DNA from: Chloroflexota bacterium
GTDB lineage: Bacteria; Chloroflexota; Anaerolineae; Anaerolineales; Villigracilaceae
Reading direction: 5' to 3'
DNA: 64,000 nucleotides
NCBI GenBank assembly: GCA_016235425.1
Contig: JACRLC010000088.1
Location: 1-64,000 of the forward strand
A program made the translations under genes and the position numbers. Shown piece by piece: positions 16,804 to 25,323 of this stretch (positions are counted from its first letter, which is position 1; the number at the start of each line of letters is the position of its first letter). The notes beneath the pieces were generated by a model that worked only from the letters and a program-made list of their open reading frames with translations, had not been told where the DNA came from and ran no database searches.

Positions 16804-17680
16804 TGGCGGGACGGGCGGGTTTCTCGTCAACGCGCACCAATATATTTTGGAGAAGCATACGTCGGCGGGGATTTTGGACTGGACGAACGCCAGCGAGTCC
16901 GATGGGGCACCCCGCAATTTAATCGGCGACCAGTTATCGGCGGCGGAAAGATCGTTCATGTCGTCGAAGAAATATTTGCGGGGTTTCGATAATGATTCGG
17001 GGATGACCATCCTGCGGATTGGGTCGATGAATCTGATGCTACACGGGATCGAGTCGCCGCAGTTCTATTACATGGATTCGCTGTCGAAGTCGTTCGATGA
17101 TGAGCGCGACGCTATGCGTGACGTGATCCTGATGAACCCGCCGTTCAAGGGCGCGGTGGATAAGGGCGGCGTTCATCCCACGCTGCCAGCGGATACGACG
17201 AAAAGCGAATTGCTTTTTCTGCATTTGATTTTGCGCGCGCTGGATATGGGCGGACGCGCGGCGGTGATCGTGCCCGATGGGGTGCTGTTCGGGTCGAGCC
17301 GCGCGCATGTGGAGGTGCGTCGCAGGATCATCGAGGAGAATCGGCTGGACGGGGTGGTGTCGATGCCTTCGGGTGTGTTCAAGCCGTACGCGGGGGTGAG
17401 CACGGCGGTTCTGTTCTTCACGCGCGGCGCGCAGACTGGGAATATATGGTTCTATGATATGGCGCACGATGGTTTTTCGCTGGACGATAAGCGGGTGAAG
17501 GTGGAGGAGAATGATATTCCAGATGTGATCGATTGTTGGAATCATCGCTTCGATAAGAAGTTCAAAGAGACTAGAGACTTGAGACTTGGGGAATTGCGGG
17601 CGCAGTTGGCTCCGTTGAAGGAAGAACGCTTGAGGCTGCAGGCGGAAGTGAATCGCTTGACCTTCGAGCAGGCGCTTTCT

Positions 17681-17757
17681 CCCTCATCCCCAACCCTTCT
17701 CCCGAAGGGAGAAGGGAGCAATTCCCCCTCTTCCGCGGGGAGAGGGCAGGGTGAGGG
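17681..17757. repeat. Palindromic repeat lying in frame within hsdM
   Basis: The element runs from CCCTCATCCCCAACCC to GGGCAGGGTGAGGG, with an inner CCCGAAGGGAGAAGGG hairpin. It is the same family as 37652-37745 between genes. It is read as a Ser/Pro/Gly-rich insert (SPSSPTLLPKGEG) between otherwise normal HsdM sequence on both sides. Confidence 0.8.
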
Positions 17758-18044
17758 AATCGCGGCGAAACTCGCCGAAGCGAACGGACTGCTCTCTAAT
17801 CTCTATTCTCTAATCTCTCCCCTGCAAGGGGAACTCGACTGTCTCACCCGCCAGTTCTGGGTCGCTAAAGCGCAGGTAGCAGCCAACAAGTATGACCTTT
17901 CTGCCAGCCGCTATCGCCAGGTGGATGCGGACGCCGCCTATCACGAGAAGCCGTCTGTGACACTGGAACGGTTGGCGCGGTTGGAAAGTGTGATGATGAG
18001 TGAGATTGAGGAGTTGAGGAAAAGGATGAAGGATGAAGGATGAA

Positions 18045-18131
18045 TGTCATTACGAGCGCACTTTGCGAAGCAATCCCCTCCTGGCAACAGGAGATTGCTT
18101 CGAGCGAAAGAACGCCGCTCTCACAATGACA
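18045..18131. repeat. Palindromic intergenic repeat (TGTCATT...AATGACA family)
   Basis: TGTCATTACGAGCG at the left and CGCTCTCACAATGACA at the right are inverted; the interior has GAAGCAATCCCCTCC/AGGAGATTGCTTCG. Related to 945-1078. Confidence 0.7.
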
Positions 18132-18521
18132 TCAGGTTTTTATCATCCCTTCGATCTCTTTCAAAACAGACTGTAAATCAGGCGCGTCTGCTGCGATGAC
18201 TTCGGTTTCCCCAATGTGTTTGTGATGCGGCGCGGTGGGCAGATTTGGAAAGTGATCGGTGTCGTCGTAGCGGAAAATCACAGTCCCGTCGGCGCGCATA
18301 TATTGATAAGCATAACTGATCAATTGGACAGACGGGTCAATGGAAACCAACTCGCGAAAATGCAGGCGCGTTCCATCCGTAAACAGGACTTCTCCGCGCA
18401 GGTAACCTTCCGTCACGGTGCGCTCTTGCGGCTGAACATCATGCGATTGGACAACCTGACAGGAATCCAGCAATCTGACGATATGCTCAAAATAGTCGGC
18501 GATGTTCTCGAGCGGATTCAT
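18132..18521 (-). CDS. TumE-like toxin (DUF6516 family)
   Basis: 129 residues from the ATG at 18521, which overlaps the antitoxin stop in an ATGA. The sequence (NPLENIADYFEHI, GYLRGEVLFTDGTRLHFRELV, ISYAYQYMRADGTVIFRYDDTDHFP, PHHKHIG) matches the TumE/DUF6516 toxin family, with a conserved YxYQ...D.. core and the HHKH motif. An ATG further upstream (18593) would overlap the antitoxin by 76 nt and is less likely. It is the second gene of a type II toxin-antitoxin pair, antisense to the flanking hsd genes. Confidence 0.78.
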   Translation of the reverse strand: MNPLENIADYFEHIVRLLDSCQVVQSHDVQPQERTVTEGYLRGEVLFTDGTRLHFRELVSIDPSVQLISYAYQYMRADGTVIFRYDDTDHFPNLPTAPHHKHIGETEVIAADAPDLQSVLKEIEGMIKT

Positions 18522-18808
18522 TTCAAGCGGGCGTCCTTTAGTGCGTCTCGTTTTTCCTCCAGCAACGCCAGCATTTTGGTCTCGCCCTGCCATTCGATGA
18601 AGTCGAGAGTCTCTTCCAGGTCGCCAGGTTTGAAACGGCGCAGAAATTCAGCGGTGCTCATGTGATATTGTTTCTCAAAAGACTTTAAACGTTCAAGGGT
18701 TAATTTAATGCCCTTTTCAACGTCGTCCAACTGAAATTGGATCGCGCTTTGAATTAAAGGCTTGAGCCGCTTGGCGTTTGACGTTTGAATGGTAATTTCC
18801 TGTAACAT
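18518..18808 (-). CDS. TumA-like antitoxin
   Basis: 96 residues, mostly helical. It starts MLQEITIQTSNAKRLKPLIQS, then has a long amphipathic helix (ERLKSFEKQYHMSTAEFLRRF) and the WQGETKMLALLEEKRDAL region typical of the small partner that precedes DUF6516 toxins. AAGGAGAACG lies just before the ATG. It would neutralise the toxin and probably repress the operon. Assigned mainly by pairing and order (antitoxin first). Confidence 0.7.
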   Translation of the reverse strand: MLQEITIQTSNAKRLKPLIQSAIQFQLDDVEKGIKLTLERLKSFEKQYHMSTAEFLRRFKPGDLEETLDFIEWQGETKMLALLEEKRDALKDARLK

Positions 18809-18846
18809 TTCGTTCTCCTTGCCAGTAAAGCACTGACTGCCGATAT

Positions 18847-18852
18847 TATAAT
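18847..18852. promoter_or_regulatory. Possible shared -10 element between antitoxin and hsdS
   Basis: ATTATAAT, a self-complementary -10-like box, lies in the 59-bp gap between the divergent antitoxin and hsdS genes. No good -35 is seen in either direction, so this is a weak call. Confidence 0.3.
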
Positions 18853-18867
18853 AGCAGATGAGTTGAG

Positions 18868-20000
18868 ATGAATTACGAACTTCTTGCCGATGTCGCCCAA
18901 GTCATCATGGGACAAAGCCCGCCTTCTTCAACTTACAACACGGTTGGAGAAGGTCTGCCGTTTTATCAAGGTAAAACGGATTTTGGCGATATGCACCCAA
19001 CGCCAAGAGTGTACTGCACAGAACCAAGTCGAATTGCTGAGGCTGGCGATATTTTGATTTCTGTTCGCGCGCCAGTTGGCCCAACCAATATAAGCCGTGA
19101 ACGCTCAGCGATTGGACGTGGTTTATCTGTAATTCGAGCAGGTGAAAAAATTGACCGCGATTTCCTGCTTTACTTTTTACGTTTTTACGAACCCGAATTA
19201 GCCAAAGCAGGTACAGGCTCAACCTTTGCCGCTATTTCACGCGAAGACCTTGAAGCAATAAAAATTCCCCTTCCCCCGCCGACCGAGCAAAAGCGGATTG
19301 CGTCCCTGCTGGCGCGCGCCGATCGTCTGCGTCAACTGCGGCGGACTGCGCACGATCTCGGCGATGCCTCACTCCAGTCCGTGTTTTTGGAGATGTTTGG
19401 AAAAGTAAGAGGAAAGACGAAAGAAGTATTTTTGGGCGAAATTGCAGATATTGCTTCTGGCGTTACAAAAGGTCAAAATTACAACGGCAGAAATACTGTT
19501 GAAGTACCATACTTGCGAGTTGCAAATGTTCAAGATGGCTACCTTGATTTATCTGTAATCAAAACTATTCAAGCCTTGCCATCTGAGGTTGAAGAGTTGC
19601 GTTTGAAACCTGGCGATGTTGTCATGACTGAAGGCGGAGATTTTGACAAACTAGGTCGTGGCGCAATTTGGCGCGGTGAAATAGAAAACTGTATTCATCA
19701 GAACCATATTTTTCGTGTTCGGTTAGACACAAGCAAAGTCAAACCTGAATTTTTTGAAAATTATCTTTTGAGTCCAAAGGCCAAAGATTATTTTCTTATG
19801 GCTTCAAAGCAAACCACAAATTTGGCTTCAATCAATATGACACAGTTAAAGCAATTGCCTGTGTCACTATATCCGCTGAGCCTGCAAGAAGAGTTTGCGG
19901 ACGTGGTGGTGCGGGTCGAGTCGCTGCGGGGGCGGATGGGGGAGCCCACGCGGGGGTGGAGGGGCTGTTTGAGAGTCTGCTGGCGGAGAGTTTTGGATGA
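18868..20000 (+). pseudogene. hsdS: Type I specificity subunit S, frameshifted at the 3' end
   Basis: Two target recognition domains (TRD1 about 1-130; TRD2 about 185-340) are joined by a conserved helix (LPPPTEQKRIASLLARADRLRQLRR). The second conserved helix begins LQEEFADVVVRVESLRGRM. After that the frame slips near 19935-19945: in the +2 frame the expected end GVEGLFESLLAESFG-stop is present, with TGA at 19998. TRDs are clearly AT-richer than the two conserved helices, as expected from TRD exchange. The one-base change is in a G-rich run, so it could be a sequencing error. With hsdM and hsdR broken, the subunit has no partners. Confidence 0.8.
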
Positions 20001-20007
20001 AGACCGT

Positions 20008-20073
20008 CCACGAATTTTTCACGAATGCTCGAACGTTGGCGCGCTATTCGTGCATTCGTGGTTTTATTCGTGG
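20008..20073. repeat. Palindromic repeat (CCACGAAT family)
   Basis: The 21-nt left arm at 20008-20028 (CCACGAATTTTTCACGAATG plus C) and the right arm at 20052-20073 are inverted with small bulges. It separates the hsdS end from the relic of a second hsdS end. Confidence 0.65.
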
Positions 20074-20206
20074 ATGGTTTCCTGCTTTGCGGGCGTGGCG
20101 GCGCGGGCGTCGTGTCGAGTTCATCGAGACATCGAGTCGCTGCCTGTTCCCCGATCTTTGGGGACGGGGGAGGATGACCGAGGCGGGGCTCGCCGTTTGA
20201 GGCTCG

Positions 20207-20257
20207 CAGGTCGAGGGGTTGTTTGAGAGTTTGCTGAATCAATCATTTGGAGAATAA
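20207..20257 (+). pseudogene. Relic of a second hsdS 3' end
   Basis: Translation gives QVEGLFESLLNQSFGE then stop, close to GVEGLFESLLAESFG at the end of hsdS (nucleotides diverged, so not a recent target-site duplication). It is probably what remains of another S allele after recombination. Confidence 0.6.
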
Positions 20258-20259
20258 AC

Positions 20260-20628
20260 ATGCCGAGAAAACCAACCATTCCAACGGAAATTCAGGAGGA
20301 AGTCCTGAAAATTGTCGAGGAGTTCAACCGCAAAACCTTCACAGGGGAACAAAACCCTCTCTTGAAAGCCTTGTTCGCCAAAACCAAACGCGGGTTTGCG
20401 GCGAGATTTAAAGGCAAGTTCCTTTATCTTGACCGAACAGACCGTGGTCGTCCATCTGAAATCTGCCGTCTCACCTGGAACGGGAGGATGGATAATTGGG
20501 GCTTCGCCATCTATCGTCATTCGCGAAATTTTTACGATCCCAATGAATGGATGTTCCCAGGCGCAGGATTTGTAAATGGCACTGTGGAAGGCGCTATGAA
20601 AGCAGGCATGGAAGCCTATCCCATGTAG
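20260..20628 (+). CDS. Conserved hypothetical protein
   Basis: 122 residues, basic, no membrane helix. The sequence (FNRKTF, RGFAARFKGKFLYLDRTD, CRLTWNGRMDNWGFAIYRHSRNFYDPNEWMFPG) resembles small uncharacterised proteins found near plasmid or defence genes; I do not know its function. TTTGGAGAATAA precedes the ATG, which starts 3 bp after the hsdS relic stop. It forms a run with the next gene and the short ORF at 21250. Confidence 0.6.
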   Translation: MPRKPTIPTEIQEEVLKIVEEFNRKTFTGEQNPLLKALFAKTKRGFAARFKGKFLYLDRTDRGRPSEICRLTWNGRMDNWGFAIYRHSRNFYDPNEWMFPGAGFVNGTVEGAMKAGMEAYPM

Positions 20629-20653
20629 GATATCGCAGGAGTAAAATATAGCC

Positions 20654-21238
20654 ATGCCAATCACCTACACCAATCGCAAAGGCTTTACCTATTTTCTCAA
20701 CAAAGGCGCGACCAAGACAGGCAAGCCGCGCTATTACTTTGCCCGTGAGCAGAAGGGCGAACCTGTCGAAGAAATCCCGCAGGGCTACAAGATCGAAGAA
20801 AGCGTCAATGCGATTGTTTCGCTGGTCAAAGCCCGTCCGCAGTTGATCCGACCTGAGGAGGTTGCATGCGTCGAGTCTGCATTGAAGCGTCATCCCAAAG
20901 CGAGGAATTATCGTGTTGCTGTCAAGAACGACCAGATCATCATCTATGAAGGTGTTGGATGGAATGTGGACAAAATGATGGAGATTTTTAGCGGTTTCCC
21001 CATATTGCCAGGCGCAAGGGAAAGATTGGAAGAGGACAGAGACCGCTATACCCAATTCACTCCCGTCATGCGCTTCATATTGGATGACGCAGAAACCCGC
21101 GAATATCACGCCGAGCGCTGGTGTTATCTCGGCAGCATTGACGATTGGTTCTATTTGAGCCATTCTGGAAAAATAGACAAACTGGCAAAAAAACTGACGC
21201 CGAAACTCGGGACGGATGAATTCTATGAACTCTTCTAA
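20654..21238 (+). CDS. Conserved hypothetical protein
   Basis: 194 residues. It opens with MPITYTNRKGFTYFLNKGAT, has KTGKPRYYFAREQKGEPVEEIPQGYKI (about 21-48), an SVNAIVSLVKARPQLI helix, and ends with a compact YLGSIDDWFYLSHSGKIDKL part. This is a recurring family of unknown function. ATCGCAGGAGTAAAATATAGCC provides a Shine-Dalgarno (AGGAG). No catalytic motif is evident. Confidence 0.65.
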   Translation: MPITYTNRKGFTYFLNKGATKTGKPRYYFAREQKGEPVEEIPQGYKIEESVNAIVSLVKARPQLIRPEEVACVESALKRHPKARNYRVAVKNDQIIIYEGVGWNVDKMMEIFSGFPILPGARERLEEDRDRYTQFTPVMRFILDDAETREYHAERWCYLGSIDDWFYLSHSGKIDKLAKKLTPKLGTDEFYELF

Positions 21239-21249
21239 CGGAGGTTAAC

Positions 21250-21342
21250 ATGTCTCCACGCGGCGCGTGGGTTTTCGATCCCAATTCAGGCGGAAAGAGC
21301 GACGGGACAGGCGAACACGGAATTTGGGTGAACACGAAGTAG
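21250..21342 (+). CDS. Short ORF, possible truncated conserved protein
   Basis: 30 codons with a good Shine-Dalgarno (CGGAGG, 6 nt before the ATG). The start MSPRGAWVFDPNSGG resembles the N-terminus of a ~90-100-residue hypothetical family that often follows the previous gene; the remainder does not. It is likely the decayed start of such a gene, though a short peptide could be made. Confidence 0.4.
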   Translation: MSPRGAWVFDPNSGGKSDGTGEHGIWVNTK

Positions 21343-21380
21343 GAATGAATATGTTGATTAATATCCAGGTTGAAGTTGTC

Positions 21381-21430
21381 CTTCCCCCATTTTCAGACCG
21401 CTGGTTTTTGCGGGCTGCAAATGGGGGAAG
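21381..21430. repeat. Palindromic repeat upstream of DUF559 gene
   Basis: CTTCCCCCATTT (21381-21392) pairs with AAATGGGGGAAG (21419-21430) across a 26-nt loop that itself contains CCGCTGGTTTTTGCGGG. Same family as 4101, 5555 and 16719. Confidence 0.75.
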
Positions 21431-21446
21431 CTAGAAGGGGGCAGAT

Positions 21447-21815
21447 ATGCCGCGCAAACAAAGAAGTAACCCGAAAACCAAACACCAAGCCATTGAACTC
21501 AGAAAAGAGTCAACCCCCGCCGAACGCAAACTCTGGTCGCGAATCCGAAACGACCAGTTGGGAGTTACTTTCCGTCGTCAACATGCCGTGGGAATCTACA
21601 TCCCCGACTTTTGCTCACCCAAAGCCAAACTTATTATTGAACTCGATGGTAGCCAGCATCTGGAGCAGGAAGAGTATGATGGGGAAAGAACGAAATATTT
21701 GGAATCGCAAGGCTATAAAGTGATCCGCTTTTGGAATAACGACGTGCTGAATAACATTGATGGGGTTATACTCGCCATTATTCATGCGATGGAAGGTGAA
21801 CCCAATAAGGACTGA
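21447..21815 (+). CDS. DUF559 family nuclease-like protein
   Basis: 122 residues of the DUF559/very-short-patch-repair-like endonuclease fold: LRKESTPAERKLWSRIR, then FRRQHAVGIYIPDFCSPKAKLIIELDGSQH (the D...ExD type core of the PD-(D/E)xK fold), ending GYKVIRFWNNDVLNN. Such proteins are common in accessory DNA and may repair or cut DNA; activity has rarely been tested. AGAAGGGGGCAG, next to the repeat, serves as the ribosome binding site. Confidence 0.85.
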   Translation: MPRKQRSNPKTKHQAIELRKESTPAERKLWSRIRNDQLGVTFRRQHAVGIYIPDFCSPKAKLIIELDGSQHLEQEEYDGERTKYLESQGYKVIRFWNNDVLNNIDGVILAIIHAMEGEPNKD

Positions 21816-21885
21816 TTCCATCCCGGTTATCATCTTGATGTTAGTGAAAATATCCGTTCTCTAGAAAAAAAAAGGAGGCAGTGTC

Positions 21886-22545
21886 ATGCAGCAGGAAAGT
21901 GTCAAATATCGTTCCACAACGACCTTGAACGTCCGTGAATCGCCCACCCCTTCATCCAAAGTATTGGGCAGGTTGAAAAGCGGCGATGTCATTGAAAAGA
22001 TTGGCGAATCTGAGGACGGCAAGTGGATCAAGCTGCTCTTCAACGGTGTGGAAGCGTGGTCGTCCGCGCGCTATCTGGCGAAGGTTCCATACATCCCGCC
22101 GCCTGGTGAAGATTTTCCCTGGATGGCCATTGCCGAGAGGGAAAAGGGAGTCAGAGAAATCCCCGGAAGTGGAAATGAGCCCCGCGTTCTGAAATATTTG
22201 CAGTCAATCACCAACCTGAGCAGGAGCGCCGCATCCAGGGATGAGACGCCCTGGTGCTCCGCATTCGTGAACTGGTGCCTGGAGCAGGCAGGCTACGAAA
22301 GGACAAAACACGCGGCGGCCACATCCTGGCGCGATTGGGGCCAGGCGGTTGATACACCCCGCAGAGGGTGTATTGTTGTCTTCAAAAGAGAAGGGGGAGG
22401 CCACGTTGGCTTCTATATCGGCGAGACCGAGACCCACATCAAGGTACTTGGCGGAAATCAGCAAAACGTGGAAACGAAAATATTCGAAGTGAGCGAAAAG
22501 TATTATCCAAAATCTGAACTGTTAGGCTATCGAATCCCGAAATAA
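21886..22545 (+). CDS. SH3 domain plus TIGR02594-type CHAP-like amidase
   Basis: 219 residues. An SH3b domain (about 5-65: STTTLNVRESPTPSSKVLGRLKSGDV) is followed by a cysteine peptidase/amidase-like domain (about 80-219) with WCSAFVNWCLEQAGY (catalytic Cys) and GHVGFYIG (catalytic His). This TIGR02594 family resembles phage endolysins. No signal peptide is visible, so export, if any, is by another route or by a holin. AAAGGAGG lies 7 nt before the ATG. Possible prophage or toxin cargo. Confidence 0.8.
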   Translation: MQQESVKYRSTTTLNVRESPTPSSKVLGRLKSGDVIEKIGESEDGKWIKLLFNGVEAWSSARYLAKVPYIPPPGEDFPWMAIAEREKGVREIPGSGNEPRVLKYLQSITNLSRSAASRDETPWCSAFVNWCLEQAGYERTKHAAATSWRDWGQAVDTPRRGCIVVFKREGGGHVGFYIGETETHIKVLGGNQQNVETKIFEVSEKYYPKSELLGYRIPK

Positions 22546-22599
22546 GTGAGCTGAGGATTGTTTCAGGAGCCGTTGAGTCAAAGTTTCGGAGGACGATCC

Positions 22600-23247
22600 A
22601 TGAACATTCGATTGGGAATTTATGAAATTTTCTCCAGGATTATCCCTGGCGGCTTTTATATTGCCGCCATCGGGCAACTATTGGCAATTCTTGGTTTGGT
22701 GAAGATTGACTGGCAGACCATTAACGAAGCCTCCTTCAGTACATCCATTGGCCTGATTGTGATCGCATATATTCTGGGTGGAGCGCTTGATAATTTTGCT
22801 CTTATCCTGTATCGGCTATTTAAGAAGCCGGGGTACAGCGCCCGCTCTTTTGCCGAATTCAAACAAAAGAATAAGGATCGCTGGATCATTGATTTTGAAA
22901 ATGGGGATTGGCCGGTTCTTTTGGCATTCATCCGCACAAAAAACCTGGAATTATCAGGCGAAATTGACCGGCATAATGCGCTTTCAATCATGCTCCGCAA
23001 TGTTGGTTTGGGGATTTTATTGATGGTGATCAATAATTTGATCCAATATTTCACTTCCCGGAATCCGATTTTTATATTGATAAGTGTCCTGCTATTGGTG
23101 GTTTCGATACTGATTATCCGAGAAGCAGTTAAATTTCGCGGATGGTTCTATAACAACATCTTTGAAACCATTATTGCATACCGGCTCGATTTGGAAAAAC
23201 GAGTAATTCCCACAGACTCAAAAAAGAAAGCGAAAGACCACAAATGA
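22600..23247 (+). CDS. Hypothetical membrane protein
   Basis: 215 residues from the ATG at 22600, chosen because CGGAGGACG precedes it; an ATG-less extension to 22558 has no such site. Predicted helices at about 15-38, 45-70, 130-150 and 155-175; the loop between (KKPGYSARSFAEFKQKNKDRWIIDFENGDWPVLLAFIRTKNLELSGEIDRHNALSIML) is cytoplasmic-looking and the C-terminus is basic. I do not recognise the family. Confidence 0.6.
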   Translation: MNIRLGIYEIFSRIIPGGFYIAAIGQLLAILGLVKIDWQTINEASFSTSIGLIVIAYILGGALDNFALILYRLFKKPGYSARSFAEFKQKNKDRWIIDFENGDWPVLLAFIRTKNLELSGEIDRHNALSIMLRNVGLGILLMVINNLIQYFTSRNPIFILISVLLLVVSILIIREAVKFRGWFYNNIFETIIAYRLDLEKRVIPTDSKKKAKDHK

Positions 23248-23424
23248 ACAATTGCTTCCCGATGGTCGTGCGGCAAGCAATATGCCGAGTTTATCGAGAC
23301 ATCGAGTCCCAAAGACAGCGCGCAGGCGTGAGCAGGATGCAGGCGCTGTGCTGAGGTCTGTCGAAGCATCGAGAGGTCGTTGAATATCGAAATTTTATTG
23401 CCGGCATTTGGGAGGTCACTAAAC

Positions 23425-23532
23425 ATGGGAGGTGCAGATGCGGCATCCTATTTACAGGTAATACAAATCATTCATTTGACACCAGATGCTGTTCAACAGC
23501 TCGACTCGCCCATCCTGCCAAACTTATCCTAA
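23425..23532 (+). CDS. Short ORF in the 23248-23598 gap
   Basis: 35 codons, with GGAGG nine bases before the ATG. The translation (GGADAASYLQVIQIIHLT, DAVQQLDSPILPNLS) is not low-complexity, but resembles a decayed C-terminus as much as a real peptide. The rest of this 351-bp gap carries GAGACATCGAGTC-type repeat fragments (23290-23380) also seen near 20125, and nothing else recognisable. Confidence 0.3.
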   Translation: MGGADAASYLQVIQIIHLTPDAVQQLDSPILPNLS

Positions 23533-23598
23533 AATGCATGTTGGAACGAGTAAAATTGGCATACCTGAAACAATTCAATCTTTCAAAGGAACCATCCA

Positions 23599-24408
23599 AT
23601 GACATTACCGCCCGATGACGGAAGATTATTTTTTGAATTGATGTGGAAACTGCAATATTACGTCAACCAGAAACGCGGCTTTCACAAAACCATCTCCTCG
23701 CTGGAGGAATACGCCAATCTTCCCACTGAAAGGAAACTCAAAGCCCGCGATGAGCTTTGGAAAAACACAGAACTCATCGAAGCCTACGTGCAGGAAAACC
23801 CCGACGCGCTTCCTGCTGAAGAACTTGCAATCATTCAAAAGTGGAGGGGTTTTATCAAAGGCTCCTTTTTCATCCTGCGTCATCTGAAAAAAGGTTCAAT
23901 CTTTATCGGCAAGGACGACCAGGTTTATGCAGTACACGGCATACAAGATCCGCTGGATGAAGTCATTCCCTCCTACGCCCTGCCGCAAATGGTTGAAGCC
24001 GTTCTTCTTCCCTTCAAAGGCCAGATCATCTATGACGGCTTGCTGTCGGGTTACAGCATTCATTTTGGCGGAGGGATTCGGTCGAATCTCAACCACGCCT
24101 ACATGACCGCAAAACACAAGAACCGCATCATTACAACCCTTCAGCCTGATCTGGCGGCCCCGATCATAGTCAAACCGAAGAAGAACATCGCCCCGCAACT
24201 AAAGGAATTATCCGCAACCCTGGCAAAATTAAAGGGGGATAGCCCGCTTCAAAAATCCGCGCTGGCGCTTGCTCACACCAGCATTGGGGTTTCTCTTGCT
24301 GACGCGGAAGGGACTCTCACATCCGATGAACTTGAAAAGCAGGCCCGCAAAATCTTCAAAGCATCCAAGCGCATGCTTGACCTGCTCGATATTATGGAAG
24401 AGGAATAA
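23599..24408 (+). CDS. Conserved hypothetical protein
   Basis: 269 residues, soluble. Features: LFFELMWKLQYYVNQ at the start, a central beta region around AVHGIQDPLDEVIPSYALPQMVEAVLLPFKGQIIYDGLL, and a helical C-terminus ALALAHTSIGVSLADAEGTLTSDELEKQARKIFK. AAAGGAACC precedes the ATG. The C-terminal 50 residues have a diverged second copy at 28637-28798 without the rest of the gene. Function unknown. The next gene starts 5 bp after the stop. Confidence 0.65.
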   Translation: MTLPPDDGRLFFELMWKLQYYVNQKRGFHKTISSLEEYANLPTERKLKARDELWKNTELIEAYVQENPDALPAEELAIIQKWRGFIKGSFFILRHLKKGSIFIGKDDQVYAVHGIQDPLDEVIPSYALPQMVEAVLLPFKGQIIYDGLLSGYSIHFGGGIRSNLNHAYMTAKHKNRIITTLQPDLAAPIIVKPKKNIAPQLKELSATLAKLKGDSPLQKSALALAHTSIGVSLADAEGTLTSDELEKQARKIFKASKRMLDLLDIMEEE

Positions 24409-24413
24409 AACCC

Positions 24414-25268
24414 ATGACAAATACCTACACCGAACCCGTATCAAAACTGCTCGCCCTCGGCGAGACGGACTGGATCGAATGGGACGATTATTCCGAATTT
24501 GGTTTCACCAAAGAGCATATCCATGAGTTGATCCGTCTGGGAACAGACCGCGATCTTCTCGCTAATATTGAAGATGAGGAAGATGATTTTGATTATGAAG
24601 CCACGTGGGCGCCCATGCACGCCTGGCGCGCTCTCGTCCAAATGCAGGCCATGGAAGCGATTGCCCCGCTCGCGCAGGTATTCGATTGGTCGGAAGACAC
24701 AGAGGGTGATCTGATCAACGAAGGCTTGACGGATGCTTTTGAAAAATTTGGCGCACCTGTCATAGAACCCCTGGCCGCTTTTATGAACGAAGCAGGTCAT
24801 TCCGTGCCAGGATATATCAGCGCCAGCGAGGTATTGGCGCGTATCGGAGTGGAGCATCCTGAACATCGCGAACGCATCGCGCAGATCGTCACTTCTGCGC
24901 TGGAAGAGCACTTTGAACAGAATGAAAAGGAAGTCAACGGATTTTGGATATCCGATCTGATTGATCTGGATGCAGTTTCGAGTCACCCTGTCATCAAAAA
25001 AGCCTTTGAAGCAAACAAGGTTGATCTTACCATCGCAGGCGATTTGGAAGATGTGGAAATGGAATTGGGCTTGAGAGAGGAACGGGAAACGCCTGCGCCG
25101 AATTTGCCTCTGCCGTTCAACTTCATGCGCTCCCTGCGTGAAGTGGACGAGTCGCTTCCTGCCCTTGTGAAAGGTGAGATGAAACGGTTTGAGAAGAAAG
25201 CAAAAAAGGAAAAGAACAAACGCAAGCAGGAAAAGAAGTCACGGAAAAAGAATCGAAAGAAGAAATAA
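24414..25268 (+). CDS. HEAT-like/DUF1186-type hypothetical protein
   Basis: 284 residues, acidic and helical. The middle has repeated helix pairs (APMHAWRALVQMQAMEAIAPLAQVFDW, DAFEKFGAPVIEPLAAFMNEAGH, SEVLARIGVEHPEHRERIAQIVTSAL) like HEAT repeats in PBS-lyase-type and DUF1186 proteins. The last ~35 residues are almost all Lys/Arg/Glu (EKKAKKEKNKRKQEKK), a probable nucleic-acid or charge-mediated binding tail. It is probably co-transcribed with the gene before it. Function unknown. Confidence 0.6.
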   Translation: MTNTYTEPVSKLLALGETDWIEWDDYSEFGFTKEHIHELIRLGTDRDLLANIEDEEDDFDYEATWAPMHAWRALVQMQAMEAIAPLAQVFDWSEDTEGDLINEGLTDAFEKFGAPVIEPLAAFMNEAGHSVPGYISASEVLARIGVEHPEHRERIAQIVTSALEEHFEQNEKEVNGFWISDLIDLDAVSSHPVIKKAFEANKVDLTIAGDLEDVEMELGLREERETPAPNLPLPFNFMRSLREVDESLPALVKGEMKRFEKKAKKEKNKRKQEKKSRKKNRKKK

Positions 25269-25323
25269 GCATCGTACATATCGCAGTTCACGCGGTGGTC
25301 ACAACGCGAATGGAGAATAAACT

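Larger units (their letters stand above)
16270..18043 (+). pseudogene. hsdM: Type I DNA methyltransferase subunit M, disrupted
   Basis: Homology begins in mid-protein at PYLLFIKRLDDRENAAERQ, so about the first 50 residues and the start codon are missing. A frameshift falls near 16600-16622, after QNQDLRQG; the next frame reads GHMQFAG then GQFRTPRHIIRMMVQMVDP. At 16707-16803 a palindromic element replaces the SAM-binding motif I that should read near CDPAAGTGG. Reading resumes in a third frame at GTGGFLVNAHQYILEKHT, continues through NPPFKG (catalytic motif IV), and holds a 77-bp repeat in frame at 17681-17757. The enzyme cannot be functional as read. Sequencing error could explain the frameshift but not the missing start and motif I. 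Confidence 0.85.

Noticed and set aside
21886-22545. Prophage region
   Set aside because: The amidase-like gene alone resembles endolysins, but no capsid, terminase, tail or integrase genes are nearby.
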